From assembly GCF_001298265.1 (NCBI RefSeq), contig NZ_LGSZ01000052.1, positions 1 to 64,000 on the forward strand: a DNA stretch of 64,000 nucleotides. Direction: 5' to 3'. Position numbers and translations under genes: made by a program. Below the pieces are notes generated by a model. That model did no database searches and was not told the DNA's origin. It saw nothing but the letters and a program-made list of their open reading frames with translations. Below are positions 28,118 through 36,572 of the stretch, one piece after another. The stretch is from Allobosea vaviloviae (lineage in GTDB: Bacteria > Pseudomonadota > Alphaproteobacteria > Rhizobiales > Beijerinckiaceae). How positions within the stretch are numbered: the first letter of the stretch is position 1; each line of letters begins with the position of its first letter.

Positions 28118-28738
28118 GTTGCGGGCCGTGATCGTGCGGACCTTGGCACAGTAGGTCCGGTTGGCACCGCTCATGCGCTGGGCCATGTGGCCGCTTTGGT
28201 ATTTCATGATGGTGCGGCAGGTGTCGCCACCGGCGGCGCGATAGGCCAGCGCCAGATATTTCATGCCGAAGCGGGCATTGGTCTCGGCATCGAGAAGCCC
28301 GCCGGCCCCGCCGGCATAGCCCATGCCGCGCGCCGTCTGGTGGCGGATCTGCATCAGCCCGTAGTTGCCGGCATGAGACGCGCGGGGATTGTAGCGGCTC
28401 TCCACCCGCACGATCGCGTCGGCCAGCGAGAACGGCACGCCATTGGCGGCGGCATGGCGCGCAACGAGCGCCTTGAGACCGTCCGATCCGGCCGGCGCGA
28501 CCATCGGCCCCGCCTTCGTCTTCTCGGCCTGCACCGGCTCGCTCGCGGTGGCGCCTTGCTGCGGCGTCTCATCACCTTCGGCCACGGCCTTGGCTCGCTG
28601 GATTTCCGCCTCCTTGACGATGAAGGCCCGGGCATCGGTCTCGTCGTTGACCTGGGTTTGGACCTGGGCGTGGACCGGCTGGAGGGAGCCGAGGCAAATC
28701 GCAAGCGCGGCAATGGCGCCGCTGGAGGTATACCGCAT
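28115..28738 (-). CDS. SLT-family lytic transglycosylase
   Basis: Periplasmic enzyme cleaving MurNAc-GlcNAc bonds to form 1,6-anhydroMurNAc ends. A Sec signal peptide (ending PVHA-Q, about residue 24) is followed by a low-complexity acidic linker (residues 30-80) and a compact SLT domain. The catalytic Glu is at residue 113 in VRVESRYNPRA, followed by GNYGLMQIR and the late TIMKYQSGH. 207 residues with the start at 28738; a TTG 27 nt upstream is in frame. It may be the trimming enzyme or part of a secretion apparatus; no such apparatus is nearby. Confidence 0.85.
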   Translation of the reverse strand: MRYTSSGAIAALAICLGSLQPVHAQVQTQVNDETDARAFIVKEAEIQRAKAVAEGDETPQQGATASEPVQAEKTKAGPMVAPAGSDGLKALVARHAAANGVPFSLADAIVRVESRYNPRASHAGNYGLMQIRHQTARGMGYAGGAGGLLDAETNARFGMKYLALAYRAAGGDTCRTIMKYQSGHMAQRMSGANRTYCAKVRTITARN

Positions 28739-29117
28739 CGTTGACTGAACCCTTACTACCGCCAATTGGCTGGAGGGGGCAGTCCAGTGACCAGTAAATG
28801 TGACGAGAATCTGTTCGCATTTAGGGTAATTCGAAACAAATCCATTACATCAAAGAGGATATACGATGACTTGCTATCAAGTATTCTCCATGTAATCGGT
28901 CATGCCTTTCGGGGGAGCGCCGCGACAAAGCCGGGTATTGATGCCGGCTCAGGACTTTCTGCCCCTTTTTTGCCACAATGTCGCTGAGCCAGCACAATTT
29001 GATCGATTCTCGCCCGTGATCGGCGAGGCCTTCGGTCGCGCGAGCCCAGGCTGTCCGTGCCGGCCGCTTGCCGCTATCATCGCCACGTCGGCATGGAGCC
29101 GGAGGATTCCTGCGAAG
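28739..29117. other. AT-rich divergent promoter region
   Basis: Spacer of 379 nt between the divergent transglycosylase and DjlA-like genes. The part at about 28795-28895 is clearly AT-richer than anything nearby and should hold promoters in both directions. No coding sequence is supported, although a frame is open from 28902 into the DjlA-like gene. Confidence 0.4.
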
Positions 29118-29867
29118 ATGGTTTCGTCATTCTGGGGCGCGCTGGGCGGCGGCGGACTGGGGCTGGCGCTGGGCGGCCCGCTCGGTGCGCTCGTCGGCGC
29201 GCTCGCCGGCCACATTCTCGTCGACCGCGAAGGCGCTCCTTTCGGGCCGCCTCCGCGCGAGCTGGTCTTCACCACCGGGCTCGTCGCGCTCGCCGCCAAG
29301 ATGGCACGATCGGACGGCGTCGTGACGCGTGACGAGGTGGCCGCCTTCAACCGCATCGTCACGGTGCCGCCGGAGCAGCGCCACCGCATCGAAATGCTGT
29401 TCGACCTCGCCAAGCAGACCAGCGCCGGGTTCGAGGCCTATGCCGGGCAACTCGCTGAGGCCTTCCGCGACGAACCGGCGCTGCTCGAGGACGTGCTCGA
29501 CGGGCTCTTCCTGATCGCCGCCGCCGATGGCGCGATCCACCAGGACGAGCACGCCTATCTGCGTGAGGTCGCGGCGATCTTCGGCATCGGCGACGAGGGT
29601 TTCGCGCGGATCGAGGCCCGCCATGTCCGCCGCGCCGACGATCCCTATCTCGTGCTGGGCGCCGCGCGCGAGATGAGCGACGGCGATCTGAAGCGGCACT
29701 ACCGCCAGCTGGTGGCAGAGACCCATCCCGATCGCGAGATCGCACGCGGCCTGCCCGAGGAAGCCGTCGCCATCGCCACGCGCCGCCTCGCCGCCATCAA
29801 TGCCGCCTGGGACCGCATCGAGAAGGAACGTGGCCTTTCGGCGCCGCTGGCGAGCGAGCCTGCGTGA
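29118..29867 (+). CDS. DjlA-like protein (TerB + J domain)
   Basis: Co-chaperone-like membrane protein of 249 residues. A glycine-rich hydrophobic N-terminus (GALGGGGLGLALGGPLGALV) forms the membrane anchor, as in DjlA. Residues about 45-165 are a TerB-like helical domain (VALAAKMARSDGVVTRDEV; LFLIAAADGAIHQDEHAYL). A C-terminal J domain (about residues 180-245) has the HPD motif in AETHPDREIARG that stimulates DnaK. The ATG at 29118 is preceded by GGAGG at 12 nt. The downstream amidase starts 10 nt later, implying an operon. Confidence 0.88.
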   Translation: MVSSFWGALGGGGLGLALGGPLGALVGALAGHILVDREGAPFGPPPRELVFTTGLVALAAKMARSDGVVTRDEVAAFNRIVTVPPEQRHRIEMLFDLAKQTSAGFEAYAGQLAEAFRDEPALLEDVLDGLFLIAAADGAIHQDEHAYLREVAAIFGIGDEGFARIEARHVRRADDPYLVLGAAREMSDGDLKRHYRQLVAETHPDREIARGLPEEAVAIATRRLAAINAAWDRIEKERGLSAPLASEPA

Positions 29868-29877
29868 GCGAGCCGAG

Positions 29878-30669
29878 ATGAGCCTGACGACAGCGCCCGA
29901 CAGCCGCTTCGCGGCCAAGATCTTCCCCTCGCCCAATCACGGCGAGCGCAAAGGCGGCGCGACCGATGGCGCGCCCCGCCGGCCGGACATGCTGATCCTG
30001 CACTATACCGGGATGGCTGATGCCGGCTCGGCGCTGCAATGGCTCTGCAACCCGGTCTCGCAGGTCTCCTCGCACTACTTCGTCTTCGAGAACGGCCACA
30101 CGCTCCAGCTCGTGCCGGAAGCGCGCCGCGCCTGGCATGCCGGCGCCTCGCACTGGGCCGGCGAGAGCGACATCAACTCCTGCTCGATCGGCATCGAGAT
30201 CGCCAATCCCGGCCACCCCGGCGGCCTGCCCGATTTCCCGGCCGAACAGATCGCCGCCACGCTGAACCTCTGCCGCGACATCTGCGAACGCTGGGCCATT
30301 CCGCCTGAGCGCGTGCTCGCCCATTCCGACATCGCCCCGGGGCGCAAGATCGACCCCGGCGAGAAATTCCCCTGGCGCCACTTCGCCGAAGGCGGCGTCG
30401 GCCTCTGGAGCGAACCGCCCCCGATCCGCAGCGGCCGCTTCTTCGCGAAAGGCGATAGCGGCCAGCCGGTCGAAGCGCTGCAGGCGATGTTCGCGATGCT
30501 GGGCTACGGCGTCGCGGTCGACGGCATCTATGACGAGAAGCTGGAAGCGGTCGTCGCCGCCTTCCAGCGCCACTGGCGCCAGGCGAAGGTCGACGGCGTG
30601 GCGGATGCCTCGACGATCACGACGCTGCGGGATTTGCTGGCGGCGACGCAGGGGGGAAGGACAGGGTGA
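29878..30669 (+). CDS. N-acetylmuramoyl-L-alanine amidase with peptidoglycan-binding domain
   Basis: AmiD/AmpD-type zinc amidase of 263 residues that removes stem peptides from (anhydro)muramic acid. The Amidase_2 domain covers residues 25-185: zinc ligands appear in LILHYTGM, and HSDIAPGRKIDPG, with Glu in SIGIEIANPG. A C-terminal PG_binding_1 repeat (residues about 195-260, GQPVEALQAMFAMLGYGVAV) anchors it to the wall. No clear signal peptide, so it may act on recycled muropeptides in the cytoplasm like AmpD. It follows the DjlA-like gene by 10 nt. Confidence 0.88.
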   Translation: MSLTTAPDSRFAAKIFPSPNHGERKGGATDGAPRRPDMLILHYTGMADAGSALQWLCNPVSQVSSHYFVFENGHTLQLVPEARRAWHAGASHWAGESDINSCSIGIEIANPGHPGGLPDFPAEQIAATLNLCRDICERWAIPPERVLAHSDIAPGRKIDPGEKFPWRHFAEGGVGLWSEPPPIRSGRFFAKGDSGQPVEALQAMFAMLGYGVAVDGIYDEKLEAVVAAFQRHWRQAKVDGVADASTITTLRDLLAATQGGRTG

Positions 30670-30862
30670 GGAAGGAGCAGTTCTAGAGAGAAATCGGTCT
30701 GAACGTCGTTTCCGCCCTTATACCGGCTGCCCCAACCCACCGCGATGGCAGAACCGGGCAGTCATGCTACAGGCTGGTATGCGTTCAGGTGAAACGATTG
30801 GATTTTTCGGTCATCCGCAGCAGGCCGTAGGTCCCAAACAAGACGACGAAGACAGGACCTTG

Positions 30863-30891
30863 TTGACACGCCTCGCTTAAACTGGCGCTAT
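30863..30891 (+). promoter_or_regulatory. Candidate sigma-70 promoter of the BchE-like gene
   Basis: TTGACA (30863-30868) and CGCTAT (30886-30891) with a 17-nt spacer. The start site would fall about 27 nt before the TTG start at 30925. No FNR-type palindrome or TGT-N12-ACA (PpsR/CrtJ) site was found here. The rest of 30670-30924 shows no gene. Confidence 0.45.
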
Positions 30892-30924
30892 GGTGAATAA
30901 GCTCCCAGATATCGAGCCGTTATC

Positions 30925-32475
30925 TTGAACATCCTTCTGGTCAATGTGCCCCACCCGGCTATCGGCAGCCGCATTCCAAAGGAGCAACTGCCTCCATTCG
31001 GTTTGCTGTGTATCGGCGGACCGCTCATCGACGACGGCCACCATGTCGAGTTGATCGACGCCGAGTTCGGCCCCCTCTCATTGCCGGACCTCATCGCGCA
31101 GATTGTGCGACGATCTCCGGATGCCGTTCTGTTCGGCCATTCCGGCTCGTCATCGGGACATCCGATCATCACCCAGGTTTCGGCGGCCGTTGCACAGGCG
31201 ATGCCGGCAGCCACCATCGTTTATGGTGGCGTCCACCCCACGTATTTCTGGCGGGAAATTCTTGCGAACGAACCGCACGTCAAGGCGATTGTCCGGGGAG
31301 AAGGCGAGGAAACGGCTCGACGTCTCATGCGGGCGATCGAACAGGGGAAACCTCTCGATACGGTTTCGGGCATTGCTTGGCGGCTAGACGGCCTGCCGAC
31401 TGCGAACCAAGTCGCACCCGTCATCACGGACCTCGATGCCTATCGCGTCGGATGGGAACTGATTGACCATGCCCGCTATAGCTATTGGGGGGGCAAACGT
31501 GCCGTGGTGATCCAGTTCTCCCGCGGTTGTCCCCATTTGTGCAACTATTGCGGCCAACGCGGTTTCTGGACGCGCTGGCGCCACCGCGATCCCGTTCGCC
31601 TTGCTCGGGAGATTGCCCGGCTGAACCGCGAGCATGGCGTCGAGGTCTTCAACTTCGCCGATGAGAATCCGAGCGCCGGCCGCAAGCCTTGGCGGAAATT
31701 TCTGGAAGCGCTGATAGCAGAAAACGTGTCGGTTACGTTGGTCGGCTCCACGCGCGCAGATGATATCGTGCGCGACGCAGACATTCTGCACCTCTACAAG
31801 AAAGCCGGTTTCGAACGCTTTCTTATGGGTATGGAGAATACGGACGAAGCGACCCTGAAGCTGATCCGGAAGGGCGGCGCGATAGCGAGCGACCGAGAGG
31901 CCATTCGCCTTCTGCGGCGCCACAACATTCTCTCGATGGCCACTTGGGTCGCGGGCTTCGATGACCAGACGGATGCCGACCTGTTCCGCGGGTTGCGGCA
32001 GCTCGTTTCCTACGACGCGGACCAGATACAGGCGCTATACGTTACACCGCATCGCTGGACCCCGTACTACCGTCTTGCGCAAGACCGTCCGGTCGTGCAG
32101 CGGGATCCGACGAAATGGGACTACAAGCATCAAGTCCTCGGGATGTCCCGCATGTCACCGGGCCGGCTTTTCGTGTGGGTCAAATTGATCGAGGCCGTCG
32201 CGCAGCTTCGCCCGAAAGCTCTCATGCGCTGGGCATGGCACCCCGATCCGAAGATCCGCCATGCGATCCGGTGGTATTACCGCATGGGCCGGCGAGTATG
32301 GCTGCATGAGATCGCGGGCTTCCTTTTCCGCGACCGTGTCGGTGGTGACGGCAGATCGGTTGCAGATCACCTAGGCGCCGCACAGGACCATGAGGAAGAG
32401 GCGTCGCTCGTTGTGCGTCGGCCAAGAGCTCACGGTGCGACGGACACGACGCTAAAACCTGTCAGTTCCGTTTGA
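30925..32475 (+). CDS. bchE: BchE-type radical SAM/B12 protein (anaerobic Mg-protoporphyrin ester cyclase family)
   Basis: 516 residues with an N-terminal cobalamin-binding domain (1-150; FGLLCIGGPLIDDGHHVELI, VYGGVHPTYFWREIL, RGEGEETARRL) and a radical SAM domain whose 4Fe-4S cluster ligands are Cys202, 206 and 209 in RGCPHLCNYCGQRGFW. Long stretches such as VGSTRADDIVRDADILHLY and YVTPHRWTPYYRLAQDR match BchE, which forms the isocyclic ring of chlorophyll under anoxia. The TTG start aligns with MNILLVNVPHPAIGSRIP. No other bch, crt, puf or hem gene is in the window. It could be a true BchE or a paralogue with another substrate. Confidence 0.8.
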   Translation: MNILLVNVPHPAIGSRIPKEQLPPFGLLCIGGPLIDDGHHVELIDAEFGPLSLPDLIAQIVRRSPDAVLFGHSGSSSGHPIITQVSAAVAQAMPAATIVYGGVHPTYFWREILANEPHVKAIVRGEGEETARRLMRAIEQGKPLDTVSGIAWRLDGLPTANQVAPVITDLDAYRVGWELIDHARYSYWGGKRAVVIQFSRGCPHLCNYCGQRGFWTRWRHRDPVRLAREIARLNREHGVEVFNFADENPSAGRKPWRKFLEALIAENVSVTLVGSTRADDIVRDADILHLYKKAGFERFLMGMENTDEATLKLIRKGGAIASDREAIRLLRRHNILSMATWVAGFDDQTDADLFRGLRQLVSYDADQIQALYVTPHRWTPYYRLAQDRPVVQRDPTKWDYKHQVLGMSRMSPGRLFVWVKLIEAVAQLRPKALMRWAWHPDPKIRHAIRWYYRMGRRVWLHEIAGFLFRDRVGGDGRSVADHLGAAQDHEEEASLVVRRPRAHGATDTTLKPVSSV

Positions 32476-32606
32476 AATTCCGCGGGTATTGCCGCGCGAG
32501 ACCATTCGTCGATTGGCGGATAGGTGATGCGCAGTCTCTTGTCTGAAACAAAACCACTTGAGCCGCCCCCTGCGTCATAGCTTAGACGAGTCTTCAGGAG
32601 GCCTGG

Positions 32607-33701
32607 ATGAAGACCAAACGGCGAAATGACGAAACACTGCTGGCAGCGAATGAATGCGCCGCCCGCATCGGTCTTAGTGTGCGGGCCTTGCGCCTCTACG
32701 AGCAACGGGGGCTGATCCGGCCCCCACGAACCGCGAAGGGCTGGCGGCTCTACGGCGCAGCTGAAATCGCTCGGCTGCACGAGATCCTAGCGCTGAAGCT
32801 GCTTGGGCTCAGTCTATCCCGAATTACAGAGCTTTTGCAGGGCAAGGCGGTCGATCTCGCCGGCACGCTTGCCTTGCAGCACGCAGCGCTCTCGCAACAG
32901 AGGGTTCGCATCGAGCGCGGTCTTTCGCTGGTTGGGGCCGCACGTGCCGCCCTTGCAGAGGGTCGCTCGGTCTCGACCGAAGATCTGATCAAGCTCGCAA
33001 AAGAGGCCAACATGACCGAAATCCCGACTGATGAGATCGCTTGGCGCCGCTACGAGCAGGCTCGCCCCAGAACGGCGATCCAAATAAAGCCGGTGCACCT
33101 GGAAAACTACGTCGGCTACTATCGCTATAATGCCGGACCTGTATTTGAGGTCACCGCCAAAGAGGGAAGGCTTTTCATTCGCGGCCCCGGGGACGACGTC
33201 GCGGTTGAAGTGTTTGCAGAGAGCGAGCGAACGTTTTTCCGCAAAGCCGCTCCGGTTCAAGTCAGCTTCCCAGCAACCGCAAATGGTCTTGCAAATGAAT
33301 TGGTTCTCCACACCAATGGCCACGAGCGAAGGGCCATACGCATCGACGCTGACGAGGCGATTAAGGCCGCCGAGGCTCTCGATGCCCGTATCAAAAGCGG
33401 GACCCCGAACCCCCACAGTGAAGCAACGCTCCGCCACCTGATTTCGGAGTACCAGTCTGGGCGGCCCTGCGTCGATCGCATGACGCCTGAACTGGCCCAA
33501 GCAGTGCGTGAACAATTTGACGCGGTCTACGCAAATCTAGCGGCTAGAGGGCCGTTAAGAACCCTGCAATTCAGACGTGTCGGAGCAGGTGGTCACGATG
33601 TTTACAAGGCTGCATTCGATACAGGGGTGCTAAAATTCCGCATCGCCTGGTCGGAGGAGAGCAAGATCATAGGTCTTCGGTACAGAGACTATAATTCTTA
33701 A
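32607..33701 (+). CDS. MerR-family regulator fused to DUF3471-like domain
   Basis: 364 residues. Residues 10-80 form a MerR winged helix (CAARIGLSVRALRLYEQRGL, then RLYGAAEIARLHEI), followed by a dimerisation helix to about residue 140. Residues ~152-240 (YVGYYRYNAGPVFEVTAKEG; FFRKAAPVQVSF; LVLHTNGHERRAIRID) resemble DUF3471, usually found at the C-terminus of serine hydrolases. Residues ~265-364 (RHLISEYQSGRPCVDRMTPE to GLRYRDYNS) match the domain that often follows it there. No hydrolase domain is present. AGGAGG precedes the ATG. Likely a ligand-sensing regulator; target unknown. Confidence 0.85.
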   Translation: MKTKRRNDETLLAANECAARIGLSVRALRLYEQRGLIRPPRTAKGWRLYGAAEIARLHEILALKLLGLSLSRITELLQGKAVDLAGTLALQHAALSQQRVRIERGLSLVGAARAALAEGRSVSTEDLIKLAKEANMTEIPTDEIAWRRYEQARPRTAIQIKPVHLENYVGYYRYNAGPVFEVTAKEGRLFIRGPGDDVAVEVFAESERTFFRKAAPVQVSFPATANGLANELVLHTNGHERRAIRIDADEAIKAAEALDARIKSGTPNPHSEATLRHLISEYQSGRPCVDRMTPELAQAVREQFDAVYANLAARGPLRTLQFRRVGAGGHDVYKAAFDTGVLKFRIAWSEESKIIGLRYRDYNS

Positions 33702-33880
33702 CCGCGCTGCGACACTCCTATTACGTTCTGGGTCGATGAGCGGCTATCAGCGCGATACGACTTCCTGTTGGCGAACGTGAGCCTGACACATGCAGAAAAT
33801 CGGCTTCTCCCACCTCTCCGCAACATTGCGGTAAGTTAATTCGCTGTTCGCACGCCCTTCTGGCATGATCCGCTAACTAG
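33702..33880. other. Spacer before macA-like gene
   Basis: About 180 nt, less GC-rich than the efflux genes, with no gene, tRNA or clear inverted repeat. It probably contains the promoter of the MacAB-type operon and the right edge of the less GC-rich islet. Confidence 0.3.
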
Positions 33881-35608
33881 ATGCAGGCCGCCTCGCCTGC
33901 GCGACGAATGGGGACGACCTTGCGCAAGTGGTTGATTGGATCGGGACTGGCGGCGCTCGTCGCGGCTGGCGGCTACTGGGCTTTGCGCCCGGCCGGCGGC
34001 TCGGCGAATGAGGCGGCCTACCGCACCGCGCCGATCGATCGCGGCCAGATCACCGCCGCCGTCCGCGCCACCGGCACGCTGACGCCGATGACGACCGTGC
34101 TGGTCGGTTCGCAGCTTTCAGGGCAAATCGTCGAGATCCTCGCCGACTACAACTCGCAGGTGAAGGCCGGCCAGATCGTCGCAAGGCTCAATAGCGACCA
34201 GATCAAGACGCGCCGCGACGCGGCCCAGGCCGATGTGGCGCAGGCCAAGGCCGATCTCCAGGTCAAGCGCGCCCAGCTCGACCGCGCCCGCTCGACCAGG
34301 CTAAAGGCCAATTCGACGGTCAAGGACCTCGAAGCCCAGCGCGACCGCGTCGCAGCGCAGCTCGCCGACGCCAAGCGCACCTTCGAGCGCCAGAACGAGC
34401 TCTTCAGCCGCAACACCGGCTCGCAGCAGGCACTGGACACAGCCCGCACCCAGGTCGAGGTCCAAACCGCGACGCTCGCCTCCAGCGAGGCGCAGATCGC
34501 CTCGGCGAAGGCGGAGCTCAACGGCCTCGACGCCGACATCCTGCTAGCCGAGGGCCAGGTCCAGTCCGGCCAGGCGCTGATCTCGCAGCGCGGGGCCAAG
34601 CTCAAGGACATCTTGATCGACCTCGAGCGCACCGACATCCGCTCGCCGGTCGACGGCGTCGTGGTCCAGCGCCAGGTCGATCTCGGCCAGACCGTCGCCG
34701 CCTCGCTCTCGACGCCAACCCTGTTCCAGATCGCGCAGGATCTGCGCAGCATCGACATCTACGCCAATGTCGACGAGGCCGATGTCGGCCGGATGAAGCG
34801 TGGCCAGCCGGTCACCTTCACCGTCAACGCCTATCCGAGCCGCACCTTCGAAGGCCGCGTCGAGATGGTCCGTCTCGGGGCGCAGACGATCCAGAACGTC
34901 GTCACCTATACCGGCGTCATCCGCGTCGCCAACGCCGACATGGCACTGTTGCCCGGCATGACCGCCAATCTCCAGGTCGTCACGGAGGACCGCAGCGACG
35001 TGCTGCGCGTGCCCAATGCGGCGCTGCGCTTCCGCCCGGCCGGCACTGCGGTGGCGAGCGCGCCTCCGCCGGTGTCGCGCGGCGGCGAGGGCCAGGGCGC
35101 CGGCCCCGCAGCCGGTGGCCGCGGCGGAGCGCAGGGTGCTGCGCTGCGCGAGCGTATCGAGACCGAATTGCAGCCCACGCCGGAGCAGAAGCAGGCGATC
35201 GCCGCCGTGATGCAGGAGCGTCGCGCAGGCGGCCGCGAGGCGATGGCCGGCCTCTCCGACGAGGAGCGCCGCGCTGTCTTCCGCAAGGCCCGCACCGAGA
35301 TGATCGCGAAGGTCTCAGCCGTGCTCGATCCGGAGCGCAGGGCGAAGTTCGAGGCGATGATGCAGGAGGGCCGCCCGGGCCGCGCCGCGCCCCAGCAGGG
35401 CACGCCGGGCCGTGTCTATGTGCTGGGTGACGACGGCCAGCCCAGGGCCGTCCTGATCATGCTCGGACCGACCGACGGCGCCTATACCGAGCTGGTCTCC
35501 GGCGACCTGAAGGACGCACAGGCGGTCATCATCGGCGGCGGCCCGCGCACGACCGCCGCCCCCGCGCCCGCCGGAGGCCCGCCGGTGCGTGGCTCGCGGC
35601 TGTTCTGA
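33881..35608 (+). CDS. macA: MacA-like periplasmic adaptor with CpxP/Spy-like insert
   Basis: Membrane-fusion protein of a tripartite ABC efflux pump. It has one N-terminal transmembrane helix (WLIGSGLAALVAAGGYWAL), a split lipoyl domain (VGSQLSGQIVEILADYNSQV; ERTDIRSPVDGVVVQRQVD), a long coiled-coil hairpin between them (residues ~105-235), and beta-barrel and membrane-proximal domains. Between about residues 387 and 508 is a Gly/Pro-rich and helical insertion (LQPTPEQKQAIAAVMQERR; LDPERRAKFEAMMQEG) resembling CpxP/Spy LTxxQ repeats; the adaptor resumes at GRVYVLGDDG. 575 residues versus about 370 for MacA. The start is uncertain: ATG 33881, ATG 33908 or TTG 33920. Confidence 0.88.
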   Translation: MQAASPARRMGTTLRKWLIGSGLAALVAAGGYWALRPAGGSANEAAYRTAPIDRGQITAAVRATGTLTPMTTVLVGSQLSGQIVEILADYNSQVKAGQIVARLNSDQIKTRRDAAQADVAQAKADLQVKRAQLDRARSTRLKANSTVKDLEAQRDRVAAQLADAKRTFERQNELFSRNTGSQQALDTARTQVEVQTATLASSEAQIASAKAELNGLDADILLAEGQVQSGQALISQRGAKLKDILIDLERTDIRSPVDGVVVQRQVDLGQTVAASLSTPTLFQIAQDLRSIDIYANVDEADVGRMKRGQPVTFTVNAYPSRTFEGRVEMVRLGAQTIQNVVTYTGVIRVANADMALLPGMTANLQVVTEDRSDVLRVPNAALRFRPAGTAVASAPPPVSRGGEGQGAGPAAGGRGGAQGAALRERIETELQPTPEQKQAIAAVMQERRAGGREAMAGLSDEERRAVFRKARTEMIAKVSAVLDPERRAKFEAMMQEGRPGRAAPQQGTPGRVYVLGDDGQPRAVLIMLGPTDGAYTELVSGDLKDAQAVIIGGGPRTTAAPAPAGGPPVRGSRLF

Positions 35609-35642
35609 TGGCGATGGCGGGTGAACCCACCCTCCCCCGTCA

Positions 35643-35764
35643 TTCCGGGGCGTTGCGCAGCAACGAACCCGGAACCCACGACCGGGTGAAGCCCGTTTGG
35701 AGCACCGTCAACCGCGCGCGCCCAGTCATGGGTTCCGGGTTCGACCCTTCGGGCCGCCCCGGAA
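35643..35764. repeat. Nested palindromic dispersed repeat in the macA-macB spacer
   Basis: Outer arms TTCCGGGGCG (35643-35652) and CGCCCCGGAA (35755-35764), inner arms GAACCCGGAACCCA (35665-35678) and TGGGTTCCGGGTTC (35729-35742), all perfectly complementary. The RNA would fold into a two-tier hairpin. It fills nearly the whole gap between the adaptor and ATPase genes and may tune their relative expression. Confidence 0.75.
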
Positions 35765-35783
35765 AGACAAGGGAACGTCCGCC

Positions 35784-36572
35784 ATGCCCCTGATCGAAGC
35801 CCGCGAACTCTCCCGCGTCTACGATCTCGATTCCGGCCGCGTCACCGCGCTGGACCGGGTCTCGCTCGACATCGAGGCGGGCGATCTGGTGGCCGTGATG
35901 GGCCCGTCCGGCTCGGGCAAGTCGACCTTCATGAACCTGATCGGCTGCCTCGACCGGCCGACCGGCGGGCATTACCGGCTCGACGGCGTCGCGGTCGAGA
36001 CTTTGGGCAGCGACGGGCTGGCAGAGCTTCGCAACCGCAAGCTCGGCTTCGTCTTCCAACAGTTCAACCTGCTGCCGCGCGTCGATGCCTGCGCCAATGT
36101 CGAATTGCCGATGGTCTATGCAGGCGCGGACCGCAAGACGCGCCGCGAGCGGGCGCTTGCCGCGCTCGGCCGCGTCGGCCTCGCCGAGCGCGCCCACCAC
36201 CGCCCGATGCAGCTCTCGGGCGGCCAGCAGCAGCGCGTCGCCATTGCCCGCGCACTGGTCAACGAGCCGCGCCTGCTGCTTGCCGACGAGCCGACCGGCG
36301 CGCTCGACAGCCGCACGGCGCTCGAAATCCTGGCCCTGTTCCAGGATCTCAACCGCGAGGGCGTCACCGTCGTCCTCGTCACCCATGACGCCGAGGTCGC
36401 GCGCCACGCCCGCCGCGTCATCCGCTTCCGCGACGGGCGCCTTCTGAGCGACCAGCGCCAAGAGCCGGCCGATGCCCGCGCGGCGCTGGCCGCGCTCGAT
36501 GCGGCACCGCCAGCCTATCCGGAGACCGTGCCCCAGGCGGACGCCGGTCTCCTGACGGAACCCATGGCATGA
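35784..36572 (+). CDS. macB: MacB-type ABC transporter ATPase
   Basis: ATP-binding subunit of 262 residues. Walker A GPSGSGKST, Q-loop FVFQQFNLLPR, signature LSGGQQQRVAIARAL, Walker B LLLADEPTGALD and H-loop VTHDAEVARHA are intact. It belongs to the LolD/MacB branch, and the permease follows as a separate gene, overlapping by 4 nt; in E. coli MacB both parts are one polypeptide. A ~40-residue Ala/Pro-rich C-terminal tail lies where a fused protein would continue into the membrane domain. Substrate unknown. Confidence 0.9.
   Translation: MPLIEARELSRVYDLDSGRVTALDRVSLDIEAGDLVAVMGPSGSGKSTFMNLIGCLDRPTGGHYRLDGVAVETLGSDGLAELRNRKLGFVFQQFNLLPRVDACANVELPMVYAGADRKTRRERALAALGRVGLAERAHHRPMQLSGGQQQRVAIARALVNEPRLLLADEPTGALDSRTALEILALFQDLNREGVTVVLVTHDAEVARHARRVIRFRDGRLLSDQRQEPADARAALAALDAAPPAYPETVPQADAGLLTEPMA

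Noticed and set aside
33702-33880. tRNA or attachment site at the right edge of the less GC-rich islet
   Set aside because: No cloverleaf-like arms, CCA end or direct repeats with the left edge were found.
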